The notes below the pieces were generated by a model that saw only the letters and a list, made by a program, of their open reading frames with translations, was not told the DNA's origin and ran no database searches. Positions 24,879-36,054 of a stretch of DNA of 64,000 nt are shown piece after piece. Source of the stretch: Candidatus Peribacteria bacterium RIFOXYB1_FULL_54_35 (GTDB lineage Bacteria > Patescibacteriota > Gracilibacteria > Peribacterales > Peribacteraceae); contig MFYJ01000012.1 in NCBI GenBank assembly GCA_001787755.1, positions 152,169-216,168 of the forward strand. The letters run 5' to 3'. The translations under genes were made by a program, and so were the position numbers. The first letter of the stretch is position 1. Each line of letters begins with the position of its first letter.

Positions 24879-24990
24879 TACAAGCGATGTCACCCTGAGC
24901 CCTGACGAAGGGTGACATCGCTTGCCATGGTTCGTGGTTCGGCAGAGCTCACCATGACATCTTTGGGCTCACCATGACACACATTTTGTT
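24879..24990. repeat. REP-like hairpins (CACCATGAC / GTGACATCG family)
   Basis: Contains ATGTCACCCTGAGCCCTGACGAAGGGTGACAT, an inverted repeat, followed by CATGGTTCG and two copies of CTCACCATGACA. Related blocks recur at 30496, 41186, 41382 and 41880. The region from 24848 to 25269 holds no convincing gene. Confidence 0.7.
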
Positions 24991-25269
24991 TTACTATGGG
25001 ATGTCGATGAGAGTGAATATGTGAACACTACCTAGTGTTTTCCGCTGGAATCGCCGGATTTTTTCGTTTTGTGTTCGCGCATCTTTCGGTAGTATTTCTC
25101 TGTTCCGGGGCTTGTGCCTGTTCTCTGCGTCTTTCATACTGTATCTGCTCGTACAGTCCACCTTCGCCCTTCGGGCTTCGGTGGACAAAGTATGGTTCAC
25201 CAGAGTTCACCACAAGTCTTACGGTTCGTTACGTCGCTTCGCTCCTTACTCACCTGCAATTCAACTTTG

Positions 25270-25345
25270 GGGCTGTAGCTCAGCTGGCTAGAGCGCCTGC
25301 TTTGCAAGCAGGAGGTCAGGAGTTCAATTCTCCTCAGCTCCACCA
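25270..25345 (+). tRNA. tRNA-Ala (anticodon TGC), CCA encoded
   Basis: Acceptor GGGGCTG/CAGCTCC (with the alanine-typical G3-U70 wobble), D arm GCTC...GAGC, anticodon stem CCTGC/GCAGG with loop TTTGCAA, T arm CAGGAGTTCAATTCTCCT, then ACCA. Confidence 0.97.
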
Positions 25346-25440
25346 ATCGTCTCTTCGTTTCTCATGGCAAGCCCCGTCGCACATGTGCGACTGATGATTT
25401 GCATTGTCGTAATCAAACAAGGCGCGAAGGCGGGCGAGTT

Positions 25441-25460
25441 TATCCTAAGCCTGTCGAAGG
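25441..25460. repeat. Short interspersed repeat (CCTAAGCCTGTCGAAGG)
   Basis: Near-copy of the words at 16301 and 63850, embedded between GGCGGGCGAG and GCCCGCCTGGAGCGCTCC inverted segments. Confidence 0.45.
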
Positions 25461-25499
25461 GCCCGCCTGGAGCGCTCCCTCTGAGGGAAAGGATGGTTC

Positions 25500-25562
25500 A
25501 TGGAAGGAAAACCGGCTTGTCGGCCATAGCCTTTGGCGACGGCCGAAGGTTTGCCTTCCATG
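25500..25562. repeat. Long imperfect palindrome, likely terminator of the 25567/trxA transcript
   Basis: ATGGAAGG.AAACCGGC at the left and GCCGAAGGTTTGCCTTCCAT at the right form a stem of about 20 bp enclosing a second GGC/GCC hairpin. It begins 4 nt after the stop of the minus-strand gene 25567. Confidence 0.6.
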
Positions 25563-25566
25563 CCTC

Positions 25567-25824
25567 CTAAAATGTAGGCGCCGGAGCCTCGATCGTCTTC
25601 GGGAACACGCTGTAGATCGGCGCCATGAGGATTTTTGTCGTGCCTGTCATCCTCGCAAGGCCGAAGAAGAACATGAGCACGCCTATGATGACGACGAACA
25701 TATAGATGCCGCCGACGTAGCGCATCCAGTACGCTTCCCCGAACATATCGGCTATCCGCTCGCGGAATTTTATGAGCAGGAATCCTCCGATGACGAGGAG
25801 CATGTTGATGATGAATCTTCCCAT
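25567..25824 (-). CDS. Small two-TM membrane protein
   Basis: 85 aa. Two hydrophobic segments (FIINMLLVIGGFLLIKF and VGGIYMFVVIIGVLMFFFGLARM) flank a charged loop. Function unknown; small proteins of this design are frequent in CPR genomes. It lies 19 nt downstream of trxA and is likely cotranscribed. Confidence 0.75.
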   Translation of the reverse strand: MGRFIINMLLVIGGFLLIKFRERIADMFGEAYWMRYVGGIYMFVVIIGVLMFFFGLARMTGTTKILMAPIYSVFPKTIEAPAPTF

Positions 25825-25843
25825 AGCGCGGGGAGGAAAATAC

Positions 25844-26161
25844 TTACGCGGCGGTATCGAGAACTTTTTTTACATCCTCTTTCGATTTTGCTCCGACGAA
25901 GCTGTTCACAGGTTCGCCTCCTTTAAAGAGAATGAACGTGGGAATGCTCATGACGTTGAACTTCCCCGGAGCCTCGGTGTTTTCGTCTACGTTCACCTTC
26001 ACGATCTTCACTTTGCCTTTGTACTCCTCAGAGAGCTCCTCGATAATCGGGAGCATCATTTTGCAGGGGCCGCACCATGGGGCCCAGAAGTCGACGAGAA
26101 CGGGAATCTCTGCTTTGAGCACTTCTGCATCGAAATCTGCGTCAGCAATCGCTTGTGCCAT
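25844..26161 (-). CDS. trxA: Thioredoxin
   Basis: 105 aa, standard length. Cytosolic dithiol reductase: VLVDFWAPWCGPCKMMLPIIEEL carries the WCGPC active site (Cys30, Cys33), and VMSIPTFILFKGGEPVNSFVGAKSKEDV carries the cis-Pro76 loop. The ORF extends 37 codons upstream through the purine-rich repeat; the MAQAIADADF start is the family-like one. A TATACT box lies about 30 nt upstream. It can feed electrons to the CcdA-fusion protein encoded in this window. Confidence 0.96.
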   Translation of the reverse strand: MAQAIADADFDAEVLKAEIPVLVDFWAPWCGPCKMMLPIIEELSEEYKGKVKIVKVNVDENTEAPGKFNVMSIPTFILFKGGEPVNSFVGAKSKEDVKKVLDTAA

Positions 26162-26208
26162 GCGGAGGAGAGGGGAAGGGGTACGGGGGAAGTATAGGGG
26201 ATGATGGG

Positions 26209-26316
26209 AGGAAGAGGGAAGAGAATAAGAGAGTAAGAGGAATGAGGGAGGCAGAAAAATCTCAAGGATCAAAGGTGGCAGATCCTCTTATTCTCTTACT
26301 CTCTTATTCTTATTCT
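26209..26316. repeat. Heptamer hairpin element, AAGAGTA family
   Basis: The left arm GAAGAGGGAAGAGAATAAGAGAGTAAGAGG is answered by CCTCTTATTCTCTTACTCTCTTATTCTTATTC on the right, with CTCAAGGATCAAAGG between. The right arm provides the TAA stop of pgi. Confidence 0.82.
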
Positions 26317-27587
26317 TCACCCCCCAGGAGCTTCTTCGTAATCTTCTTTCCCACTTCCACAGCAGGTTGCCCGTACGGATCTATGCGGTAGAGCTTCCCG
26401 AGCAGCACGACTTCTATGAGGAAGAACTCAAAGAGCTGGCCGAGATGGTATGCATCCAGTGTCGGCATACTGATGGTGGCGTGCGGGCGCTTGGCGGAGG
26501 TGAGTGCCTGGCTCGTCCCCTGGTAGCAGGCATCCTGTAATTGCCCGAACGACTTGCCGATGAGGTACTCGAACACGGGTTCCACTTCGTCTGGCACCGT
26601 GACCAGAGTGGTTTCTTCCTCCCGGATGAAGAGGTGCCACATCTGGCGGGGACCGGCCATCCATTGCTGGAGCAGCGAGTGCTGATCCTGTGTTCCGATG
26701 GCAGAGAGGGGGATGGGGTTATGGAGCTCTGTCTTCCCCAGGCTCTCGGCGAGGAGCTGCTGCTCCCACCGGGCAATGGATTCCAGGCGCTGCGAGTAGG
26801 GCATGATCACCCGGATGGGGTAGCCGCGCTTCGTATCCAGCAGGAACTGGATGCAGGCGAGGAGAGCGGCGGGGTTATCATCCACGCTGGTGTTCTGGCA
26901 GACGGTATCTATCTCCTTGGCGCCGCGGACAAACTGCTCGACGTCTGCGTCCAGCAGAGCGAGAGGGAGCAACCCCACGGGGGTGAAGATGGAGAACCGG
27001 CCGCCGACATCCGTCGGGATGGGCAGCATGGAGATTCCCCGTTGCAGACAGAAGCTGCGCAGGTGTCCGCTGTCGGGATCTGTAAGCGCAACGACGCGGT
27101 CTGCCGCTTTGTCCCCCTTCGCTTTTTTGAGCTGTGACCAGCAGAGGAAGAACACGCTCATCGGCTCCAGGGTGCCGCCGGATTTGCTGGCGACCACCAC
27201 CAGTGTCTGCTTCCAGTCAATGATGTGGAGGTACAGGTCCAGGATTGCGGGATCGATGGTATCCAGCAGGATAAACTCCATCGTGTCCGGCCCTTCGAAT
27301 ACTTCCTGTATCACCTTCGGCCCCAGGCCGGAACCTCCGATGCCAATCCACACCACTGTGCGGATTTTCTCTGCTTTGGCGCGCGCGGCAACTTCCTGTA
27401 CTTGCTGCAGGACATTCTTGTCGTAGGGATTCATGGACCACGAGTGCTCTCCTTTCTCCCGCTCCTTCAAAAAATCTTCAATGTAACGTCTCATCATCGT
27501 ATTGAGACCGGTGAGCTCCTGATCGGGAATGCCTTTGGATGCTGTGATGGCCTTCGCGAGGGTGCCGGAGATATCGAGATGGATCAT
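26310..27587 (-). CDS. pgi: Glucose-6-phosphate isomerase
   Basis: 425 aa, shorter than the 550-aa proteobacterial enzyme but typical of the compact Firmicutes-type PGI. It interconverts glucose-6-P and fructose-6-P. Visible: WIGIGGSGLGPKVIQEVF and SKSGGTLEPMSVF (phosphate-binding SIS motif), GGRFSIFTPVGLLPLALLD (PGI signature 1) and the C-terminal FFLIEVVLLGKLYRIDPYGQPAVEVGKK (signature 2 with catalytic Lys/His region). The ATG at 27587 (MIHLDISG) fits the family better than the one ten codons upstream. It lies 26 nt downstream of ruvA. Confidence 0.95.
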   Translation of the reverse strand: MIHLDISGTLAKAITASKGIPDQELTGLNTMMRRYIEDFLKEREKGEHSWSMNPYDKNVLQQVQEVAARAKAEKIRTVVWIGIGGSGLGPKVIQEVFEGPDTMEFILLDTIDPAILDLYLHIIDWKQTLVVVASKSGGTLEPMSVFFLCWSQLKKAKGDKAADRVVALTDPDSGHLRSFCLQRGISMLPIPTDVGGRFSIFTPVGLLPLALLDADVEQFVRGAKEIDTVCQNTSVDDNPAALLACIQFLLDTKRGYPIRVIMPYSQRLESIARWEQQLLAESLGKTELHNPIPLSAIGTQDQHSLLQQWMAGPRQMWHLFIREEETTLVTVPDEVEPVFEYLIGKSFGQLQDACYQGTSQALTSAKRPHATISMPTLDAYHLGQLFEFFLIEVVLLGKLYRIDPYGQPAVEVGKKITKKLLGGEE

Positions 27588-27613
27588 GGCAGGAGAGGGA
27601 AAATCAGTGAAAA

Positions 27614-28198
27614 TCACGAGAGGGCCTGCAGGGCGGCTTTCACGCGCTGCTCGGTGGATACGAGATCTTTTGGCACGTTCTTGAGCACGCTGATGCTGGT
27701 TGCCTGGTCGTAGCCGAGCGACGTGAGGGCGGCGATGGCATCCTGATCGAACGCAGCAGCGACTCCCTCCATTGCCGCGGCAGCGGCAAAGAGCGCGGGA
27801 TGGTTCTCCAGCAGGGACTTAAGGTCCACGAGCATCTTCTCGGCGCGCTTCTTCCCGATGCCCTTGATACTCGTGAGAATGCCCGGGTCTTCCCCATGGA
27901 TGGCCTGCAGCAGTATGTTGCGCGGGACGCTGCAGATCTCCATTGCGAGGCTCGGTCCCACTCCGGACATTTTCATACTCTCCAGGAAGAGCGCCCTGTC
28001 GCCGGCATCCGCAAATCCGAAGAGATCCAGCCGGTCCTCCCGGACGTACGTTGCTATGTGCAGCCGTGCCGCTTCGTTCTCCTTCAGGTCGTCCCACACA
28101 AAGAGGGGAACGGTGACCAGGTACCCCACGCCGTGGACATCCAGGGTGAGGGAGCCGGGTATGAGCCTGTGCACGGTTCCGGTGAGGTGAGCGATCAT
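27614..28198 (-). CDS. ruvA: Holliday junction branch-migration protein RuvA
   Basis: 194 aa, normal length. RuvA tetramers bind Holliday junctions and load the RuvB motor. Domain I OB-fold (MIAHLTGTVHRLIPGSLTLDVHGVGYLVTVP), domain II with two helix-hairpin-helix motifs (MSGVGPSLAMEICS and LTSIKGIGKKRAEKMLVDLK) and domain III (AIAALTSLGYDQATSISVLKNV) are all present. A TATACT -10 box on the minus strand (28207-28212) ends 8 nt before this ATG, making the message near-leaderless. The upstream extension in the ORF track would run into the GTAG repeat. Confidence 0.96.
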   Translation of the reverse strand: MIAHLTGTVHRLIPGSLTLDVHGVGYLVTVPLFVWDDLKENEAARLHIATYVREDRLDLFGFADAGDRALFLESMKMSGVGPSLAMEICSVPRNILLQAIHGEDPGILTSIKGIGKKRAEKMLVDLKSLLENHPALFAAAAAMEGVAAAFDQDAIAALTSLGYDQATSISVLKNVPKDLVSTEQRVKAALQALS

Positions 28199-28206
28199 TG
28201 GAGGCG

Positions 28207-28212
28207 AGTATA
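28207..28212 (-). promoter_or_regulatory. -10 box of ruvA-pgi
   Basis: TATACT on the minus strand, 8 nt upstream of ruvA; no good -35 because that region is occupied by the GTAG element. Confidence 0.5.
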
Positions 28213-28221
28213 CCAGAGGGG

Positions 28222-28302
28222 GTAGTTTGTAGCTTGTAGGTTGTAGAAAGTACCAAATGAACCCAAACCCCAAGGCCTCCTACTCACTACAAGCTACCAG
28301 CT
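28222..28302. repeat. Heptamer hairpin element, GTAG family
   Basis: Left arm TTTGTAG-CTTGTAG-GTTGTAG-AAAGTAC, right arm CTACTCA-CTACAAG-CTACCAG, core CCAAATGAACCCAAACCCC. It is placed between divergent genes, which argues against a purely terminator role. Confidence 0.82.
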
Positions 28303-28327
28303 GTGTTTTCTTCGTACTCTCCAATAC

Positions 28328-28356
28328 TTCCCAATTATAGAAAAATATGGTATAAT
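28328..28356 (+). promoter_or_regulatory. Promoter of the M23 peptidase gene
   Basis: TTCCCA, 17 nt, perfect TATAAT; the -10 ends 8 nt before the ATG. Confidence 0.65.
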
Positions 28357-28364
28357 GATATGAA

Positions 28365-29618
28365 ATGCGCATCCTGAACCGTCTCGTCGTCGTGCTGGTG
28401 CTTGCCATCGCAGCTCTCCCGCTCGTGGCTGCGCAGGCGCTCGTGGCTGTGAACGAACGGTACCAGAAGGAGGAGGAACTGCATCAGGCTCTGGAGAGCG
28501 CTGTATCGCACTACCAGTCTGGTTTGCACTACTCCTCCGCCCTCCGCCGCAGTGAGAGGGAGATCGAGGAAACAGAGGAGCGGCTTCCTGTGCTGGCACG
28601 GAGGAAGCGCGAAACGCGTCTGCAGCTTTCAGCCGTGCGCGAGACGCTTCAGGCGATCAAGGCAGAGCACGGGATCGATCCGGCCGACGAAGAGTACATG
28701 CGGGAACTCCTTGCGGACGGGGAGAAACAACTGCAAACCTTTATCCGGTTCCTGCATATCCGCAACGTCACGGATGGCGGCGAGGGGGGCAGCGCACTCC
28801 TGCGCCAGTATCTGCTGCTCTCGCTCGGGGAGCGGACAGAGCAGGATATGCGCAACAGAGCAATGCTGCGTGCGCGTGCGCGGTTTCTCAACATCATCGC
28901 CACGGCACAGCAGTTCCAGGAACTCGAGCACACCCTGCGGGGGGAGTACGAGGAACTCGCGGGGGAGTACCTTGCGCTCCTCGAGCGCAACGAGCTTGCG
29001 TACCAGCGCCTGCACGCGAGCGCGAGCAACCAGGCAGAGATCCAGCGCATCGTCGCGGAGGTGCAGGGGGAGATCATGAAGATGCAGTCGGAACTTGCGC
29101 GCATCGATGCGCGCATCCGGCGCCAGTCCGAGAGGGACCTCATAGAGAAAGGCATCATCGAAACGAAGGAAGGCGCATACAACGATGGCGCCATCGTCGG
29201 TGATCCCGCGGGCCTCAGCTGGCCGGCAGTCGGCCGCATTTCCGCAGGATTCCTGGATGCAGCGTATCGCAGCTTCTTCGGCGTACCGCACAAGGGGATC
29301 GACATCGCCGTCCCCCAGGGCACGCCCATCCGGTGCGCGGCCGACGGCGTGGTCTTCCTCGCACGGGACGGCGGGCAAACGGGCTACTCCTACATCCTCG
29401 TCGGACACCGCGGCGGCACGGCGACGCTCTACGGGCACGTCTCGCAGATCGGCGTGACCACGGGGCAGGATGTCTCCCGCGGGCAGGTCTTGGGCTTAAG
29501 CGGCGGCACCCCCGGTACCTACGGAGCCGGTCCCATGACCACCGGTGCACACGTGCACCTCGAAGTCATCCAGAACGGCGGACACATCGATCCGCTGCTG
29601 GTGCTGCCGGCACGGTAG
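28365..29618 (+). CDS. Secreted EnvC-like murein hydrolase/activator, M23 (LytM) peptidase
   Basis: 417 aa. Signal peptide (MRILNRLVVVLVLAIAALPLVAAQA), then about 240 residues of coiled coil (for example SEREIEETEERLPVLARRKRETRLQLSAVRETLQAIKAEHG), then a LytM domain from about 285. The zinc ligands HxxxD (HKGID, about 309) and HxH (GAHVHLEV, about 394) are both present, so it may be catalytically active on peptidoglycan cross-links, unlike EnvC itself. The coiled-coil plus LytM layout resembles EnvC/NlpD cell-division factors. Monocistronic. Confidence 0.92.
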   Translation: MRILNRLVVVLVLAIAALPLVAAQALVAVNERYQKEEELHQALESAVSHYQSGLHYSSALRRSEREIEETEERLPVLARRKRETRLQLSAVRETLQAIKAEHGIDPADEEYMRELLADGEKQLQTFIRFLHIRNVTDGGEGGSALLRQYLLLSLGERTEQDMRNRAMLRARARFLNIIATAQQFQELEHTLRGEYEELAGEYLALLERNELAYQRLHASASNQAEIQRIVAEVQGEIMKMQSELARIDARIRRQSERDLIEKGIIETKEGAYNDGAIVGDPAGLSWPAVGRISAGFLDAAYRSFFGVPHKGIDIAVPQGTPIRCAADGVVFLARDGGQTGYSYILVGHRGGTATLYGHVSQIGVTTGQDVSRGQVLGLSGGTPGTYGAGPMTTGAHVHLEVIQNGGHIDPLLVLPAR

Positions 29619-29628
29619 TGCATTGAAT

Positions 29629-29730
29629 GTTGTATATCGTATGTGGAATGTGGGGAGTATTCCTTAGTGTCTTTTCATCTTTGTATATTTTGTTTCCCGA
29701 CATACGACATACCACATACGACATTCCAAA
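29629..29730. repeat. Heptamer hairpin element, CATACGA family
   Basis: Left arm TGTATAT-CGTATGT-GGAATGT-GGGGAGT, right arm CATACGA-CATACCA-CATACGA-CATTCCA, between convergent genes. The sequence differs from the GTAG family but has the same 7-nt phase and inverted arrangement. Confidence 0.82.
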
Positions 29731-30405
29731 TTATTGTTTTGGTCCAATCACCACGACAAACTCCCCCTTCTTCGTCACGTTCTTCGCGGCTTCCGGCAAA
29801 TCTTTCACGGTGGTGGAGATCACTTCCTCATGCAGCTTCGTGAGCTCCCGGGCAATCACCACTCTGCGTTCCGGCTGGCTCTCTAACTGTGCGGCGAGCT
29901 CCTGCAGTGTCCGCTCTATTCTGTGCACCGATTCGTAGAAGACGATTGTCCGTTCCTCATTTTTGAGCGACTGAAGCAGTGTCTGTCTCCCTTTTTTCAA
30001 GGGGAGGAATCCGAGATACAGGAACTGGTTGATGGGGAGGCCGCTTATGCTCAGCGCGGCGAGGAAGGCGGAGGGGCCGGGGACCACTTCTATCTTTATT
30101 CCTGCTGCGCGTGCGCGGGAGACAAGGGCATACCCGGGGTCCGAAATCCCCGGAGTTCCCGCGTCCGAAGCCAGCGCAAGATGCTCCCCGTTCCTCAGGC
30201 GCGTCACGAGGAAGTCCGCCTTCTCCGGTTTGCTGTACCCGTGCAGGGAGATAAGTTCCTTCTTGGGGATAGCGAGTTGCTTGAGGAGATTCCCGGTCAC
30301 TCTGGTGTCTTCGCAGACGATGGCATCCGCGCGCGTGAGAACCTCGATTGCGCGGCGGGTGATGTCTCCGAGGTTTCCGATGGGGGTTGCGACTATCGAG
30401 AGCAT
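29731..30405 (-). CDS. rsmI: 16S rRNA (cytidine-1402-2'-O)-methyltransferase
   Basis: 224 aa, SAM-dependent, fine-tunes P-site decoding. MLSIVATPIGNLGDITRRAIEVLTRADAIVCEDTRVTGNLLKQL is the classic N-terminus; LALASDAGTPGISDPGYALVSRARAAGIKIEVVPGPSAFLAALSISGLP and FLYLGFLPLKKGRQ follow. The usual C-terminus is present but slightly short (about 224 against 280). The first Met of the family pattern is chosen over the ORF start 14 codons upstream. From 30406 to 30834 there is no gene, only REP-like repeats. Confidence 0.95.
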   Translation of the reverse strand: MLSIVATPIGNLGDITRRAIEVLTRADAIVCEDTRVTGNLLKQLAIPKKELISLHGYSKPEKADFLVTRLRNGEHLALASDAGTPGISDPGYALVSRARAAGIKIEVVPGPSAFLAALSISGLPINQFLYLGFLPLKKGRQTLLQSLKNEERTIVFYESVHRIERTLQELAAQLESQPERRVVIARELTKLHEEVISTTVKDLPEAAKNVTKKGEFVVVIGPKQ

Positions 30406-30495
30406 TTCCTCTTTATTCTGATCTATTCTCCTGTGTTTGCGTAGCATCTTATCAGGGATTTTTTCTATCCCGGTACACGCAAAAATACAGACGTG

Positions 30496-30680
30496 TCATG
30501 GTTGGCTTCATTACGTCATGGTGAGCGGAGCCGAACCATGACGTCACCCTTCGACCGTGCTCAGGGTGACGTATGTGTCAGCCATGACATGATCCGTGGC
30601 GGCGGATCCGAACCATGACAGTGCACGTCGTCCCTCGGCTCCGCTCGGGATGACGTGCTTTTCTCCGCTCGGGATGATGT
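30496..30680. repeat. Cluster of REP-like hairpins
   Basis: Tandem related units such as GTCATGGTGAGCGGAGCCGAACCATGAC, GTCACCCTTCGACCGTGCTCAGGGTGAC, AACCATGACAGTGCACGTCGTCCCTCGGCTCCGCTCGGGATGACGTG and a partial copy. Each is an inverted repeat. The word CCTTCGACCGTGCTCA links it to the TCGAAGG class. Confidence 0.75.
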
Positions 30681-30834
30681 GGTGGTGCTCATTATAATAT
30701 AGGGGGTTCACCCTCTCCCAAGGGGAGAGGGAACACTGTTTTGTAGGGTTTTTCATACATTGAGATACCTCATTTTTCGATCATTTCCCCCTTTCCACAC
30801 TCGCGATTTTCGGTAAGATCTGTGGGTACCACTC

Positions 30835-33865
<3,031 letters not shown>

Positions 33866-33870
<5 letters not shown>

Positions 33871-33988
33871 GGGGTTGGGGTTAGGGATAGGATTTGAAGC
33901 GTATGGTTTTGCTTTCTGGAACTCAGACATAACAAGGTTTTCGTTATTCTCCTAACCCTAGCCCTAGCCCTAACCCTATCCCTACCCT
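33866..33988. repeat. Hairpin element with TTAGGG/CCCTAA-like arms
   Basis: Left arm GATAGGGGGTTGGGGTTAGGGATAGG contains the gyrA stop TAG; right arm CCTAACCCTAGCCCTAGCCCTAACCCTATCCCTACCC; AAATCCAAAGG follows. The unit is about 6 nt, and the middle is 55 nt of unrelated sequence. The G-rich strand could form a quadruplex. Confidence 0.8.
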
Positions 33989-34021
33989 GTAAATCCAAAG
34001 GAACGAAAACCACAAAATTTC

Positions 34022-34049
34022 TTGCATTGCCTTTATCCCTATGTACACT
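34022..34049 (+). promoter_or_regulatory. Promoter of rpmE
   Basis: TTGCAT, 16 nt, TACACT; the -10 ends 9 nt before ATG 34059. It overlaps the ATG at 34041, which argues against that start. Confidence 0.55.
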
Positions 34050-34058
34050 TTCGACGCT

Positions 34059-34283
34059 ATGAAAGCAGGGATTCACCCCGAAATGCACCCAAAGGCTAAG
34101 ACCAACTGCTCCACCTGCGGTGCTGTCTTTGAAATCCCCAGCGTTGTTACAGCACAGACTGTAGAAAGCTGCCGCCTGTGCCACCCTATCTACACTGGCA
34201 AGCAACAGAAAGAAGCAAAGGGAGGGCGCATTGAGCGCTTCCGGAAGAGGATGGCAGCAGGAAAGAAAGCGGAGAAGAAGTAA
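34059..34283 (+). CDS. rpmE: 50S ribosomal protein L31
   Basis: 74 aa. MKAGIHPEMHPKAKTNCSTCGAVFEI... CRLCHPIYTGKQ is the L31 pattern with four cysteines (CSTC and CRLC), the zinc-containing form. A lysine/arginine tail of about 15 residues (GGRIERFRKRMAAGKKAEKK) is typical. The start codon is selected by homology (MK.GIHP) and by the promoter, six codons downstream of the ORF-track start. Bridges the subunits near the central protuberance. Confidence 0.95.
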   Translation: MKAGIHPEMHPKAKTNCSTCGAVFEIPSVVTAQTVESCRLCHPIYTGKQQKEAKGGRIERFRKRMAAGKKAEKK

Positions 34284-34296
34284 GTGTTTGAGGTAC

Positions 34297-34800
34297 TCAA
34301 TGGGTCGTAAATGTATTGAATCTGCAAGTACCGAATTGCATCGCGCAAAACACTTCAAACAGGTAAAGCTCTACGGGATCATTGATTTCAATGACTGCTA
34401 CGTCCATTGATTGGATTTCCATTTTTGCCCGGTTGAATTCTTTTTGAAATTGCATGTCCTGCATTGCAAATGTGCGCCGCAATGTATGCGGTCTCTGTTC
34501 GCATGCCATACGATAGGCAAGAGAGGCAGCAAAATGCGTCTTCCCTTTTACATGTTGAGTCAGACGCTTTATGACAGATCTGGAGATACCAACATAGAAG
34601 GGTTTACGATTTTTCAGAAGTACATAACAACCCGAGAAGTCCCTTTCCCTCTTCAGCTGCTTCAATGTCATCTTCTTCCCGGCCATAAGGACTTTCATGT
34701 TTATCGGCTTTGCCATCGCTTTTTTCATCTTTGCCATATGGGTAGGCAAAATTGAATATGTAAGTTCCTGAAAGGTATGAGTGCATTTGTCGATAGTCAT
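34297..34800 (-). CDS. GIY-YIG-domain protein
   Basis: 167 aa. The central region GCYVLLKNRKPFYVGISRSVIKRLTQHVKGKTHFAASLAYRMA matches the GIY-YIG fold (GCY...YVGIS, then Arg and conserved His/Glu-type positions; VELYLFEVFCAMQFG supplies the later Glu and helix). Short GIY-YIG proteins without extra domains occur as type II endonucleases, repair enzymes and R-M-associated genes. It sits divergently beside the methylase gene and may be part of the island. A TATACT -10 lies close upstream. The start could also be the internal Met at residue 22 or 25. Confidence 0.7.
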   Translation of the reverse strand: MTIDKCTHTFQELTYSILPTHMAKMKKAMAKPINMKVLMAGKKMTLKQLKRERDFSGCYVLLKNRKPFYVGISRSVIKRLTQHVKGKTHFAASLAYRMACEQRPHTLRRTFAMQDMQFQKEFNRAKMEIQSMDVAVIEINDPVELYLFEVFCAMQFGTCRFNTFTTH

Positions 34801-35029
34801 GGCAGTAGTATAACGTTCTCATTCCTTCGTTGCTCTTTCTGCAGAGAGTATCTACAAGGTGGCTGTGGCCAAAGATGCGAAGAAAGCGAAGAAGTATGCG
34901 GAGTATCTTCGATCGTTGGAGTGCTATGTGCGATAGAGTGTACATTCGTACACCACAATACTTTGCAGGATGTGCATTATCAAAACCTAGCGTAGGTATA
35001 TAGATTCGTTTATTCTTTCAAAAAGAAAG

Positions 35030-36037
35030 ATGTTTAGATTTATTGATCTCTTCGCAGGCATTGGTGGCATTCGCCTTGGGTTTGAACGGGATGGTGGTAA
35101 GTGCGTTTTTTCTTCGGAATGGGATAAGTATGCGTGTCAGACATATCAGATGAATTTCGGAGAAATGCCGAGAGGTGACATCAGAAAAATTGAAGCCAGC
35201 GATATCCCAGAGTTCGATGTGCTTTGTGCAGGTTTCCCGTGTCAGCCCTTTTCAATTGCGGGAGTTTCAAAGAAAAAGAGTCTCGGCAGGAAACATGGTT
35301 TTGATGATGAAGAGCAGGGAAATCTCTTTTTTGAGATTGTGCGTATTCTGAAATATCACAAGCCCCCGCTTGTTTTTCTTGAGAACGTTAAGAATCTTAT
35401 GTCCCATGATGGTGGTAATACATTCAGGGTTATTAGGAAATCACTTGAAGATTTAGGTTACTACGTCGATGCAGGTATTTTTGATGCTGCCCATTTTGTT
35501 CCTCAGCACAGAGAAAGAACTATTATTGTTGGGTGTCTGACTCACAGGGTCAATCTCCCGGGTACTTTGCCAAATCGTGGCATGAAAATGAAAGATATAC
35601 TTGAAAAGAAGATTGATACAAAATATACGCTTTCAGATAAGCTCTGGAATTATCTTCAGAATTACGCAAAAAAACACCGTGAAAAAGGCAATGGTTTCGG
35701 CTTTGGTCTGATCAGCACCAATGGAATAGCAAGAACTTTATCAGCTCGCTATTACAAGGACGGGAGCGAAATTTTGATACCTCAGAAAGGGAAAAACCCA
35801 CGACGTCTGACGCCTAGGGAATGCGCAAGGCTGCAGGGCTACCCTGACAGTTTTTTTATTCCTGTTTCAGATACACAGGCTTACAAACAATTCGGGAATT
35901 CGGTTTGCGTTCCTCTTATGAAGTTTATGGCAGAGCATGTTCTTAGGAAATCTTGGATTCTTCAGAGTACTTCTTCTGAGAAGGTTTATAGGCCTGCATT
36001 TCAAGTAAGTGATGTGCCGGATTTTGTTCCTGCATAA
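35030..36037 (+). CDS. DNA (cytosine-5-)-methyltransferase, Dcm/EcoRII type
   Basis: 335 aa. All C5-methylase motifs are present in order: I FIDLFAGIGGIRLGFERDGG (SAM binding), IV AGFPCQPFSIAG (catalytic Cys71), VI VFLENVKNL, VIII QHRERTIIVG, IX RRLTPRECARLQGYPDSF and X AYKQFGNSVCVPLMKFMAEHV. The association with an EcoRII-like endonuclease and a Vsr gene predicts methylation of the inner C of CCWGG; this is inference. Composition is clearly AT-richer than neighbours. It leads a methylase-endonuclease operon with a 17-nt gap. Confidence 0.95.
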   Translation: MFRFIDLFAGIGGIRLGFERDGGKCVFSSEWDKYACQTYQMNFGEMPRGDIRKIEASDIPEFDVLCAGFPCQPFSIAGVSKKKSLGRKHGFDDEEQGNLFFEIVRILKYHKPPLVFLENVKNLMSHDGGNTFRVIRKSLEDLGYYVDAGIFDAAHFVPQHRERTIIVGCLTHRVNLPGTLPNRGMKMKDILEKKIDTKYTLSDKLWNYLQNYAKKHREKGNGFGFGLISTNGIARTLSARYYKDGSEILIPQKGKNPRRLTPRECARLQGYPDSFFIPVSDTQAYKQFGNSVCVPLMKFMAEHVLRKSWILQSTSSEKVYRPAFQVSDVPDFVPA

Positions 36038-36054
36038 TTTTTTCATTTCTTACC

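Noticed and set aside
34826-34936. Possible gene remnant encoding ESIYKVAVAKDAKKAKKYAEYLRSLECYVR
   Set aside because: Protein-like but lacks a start codon in frame and I cannot name a parent; noted only.
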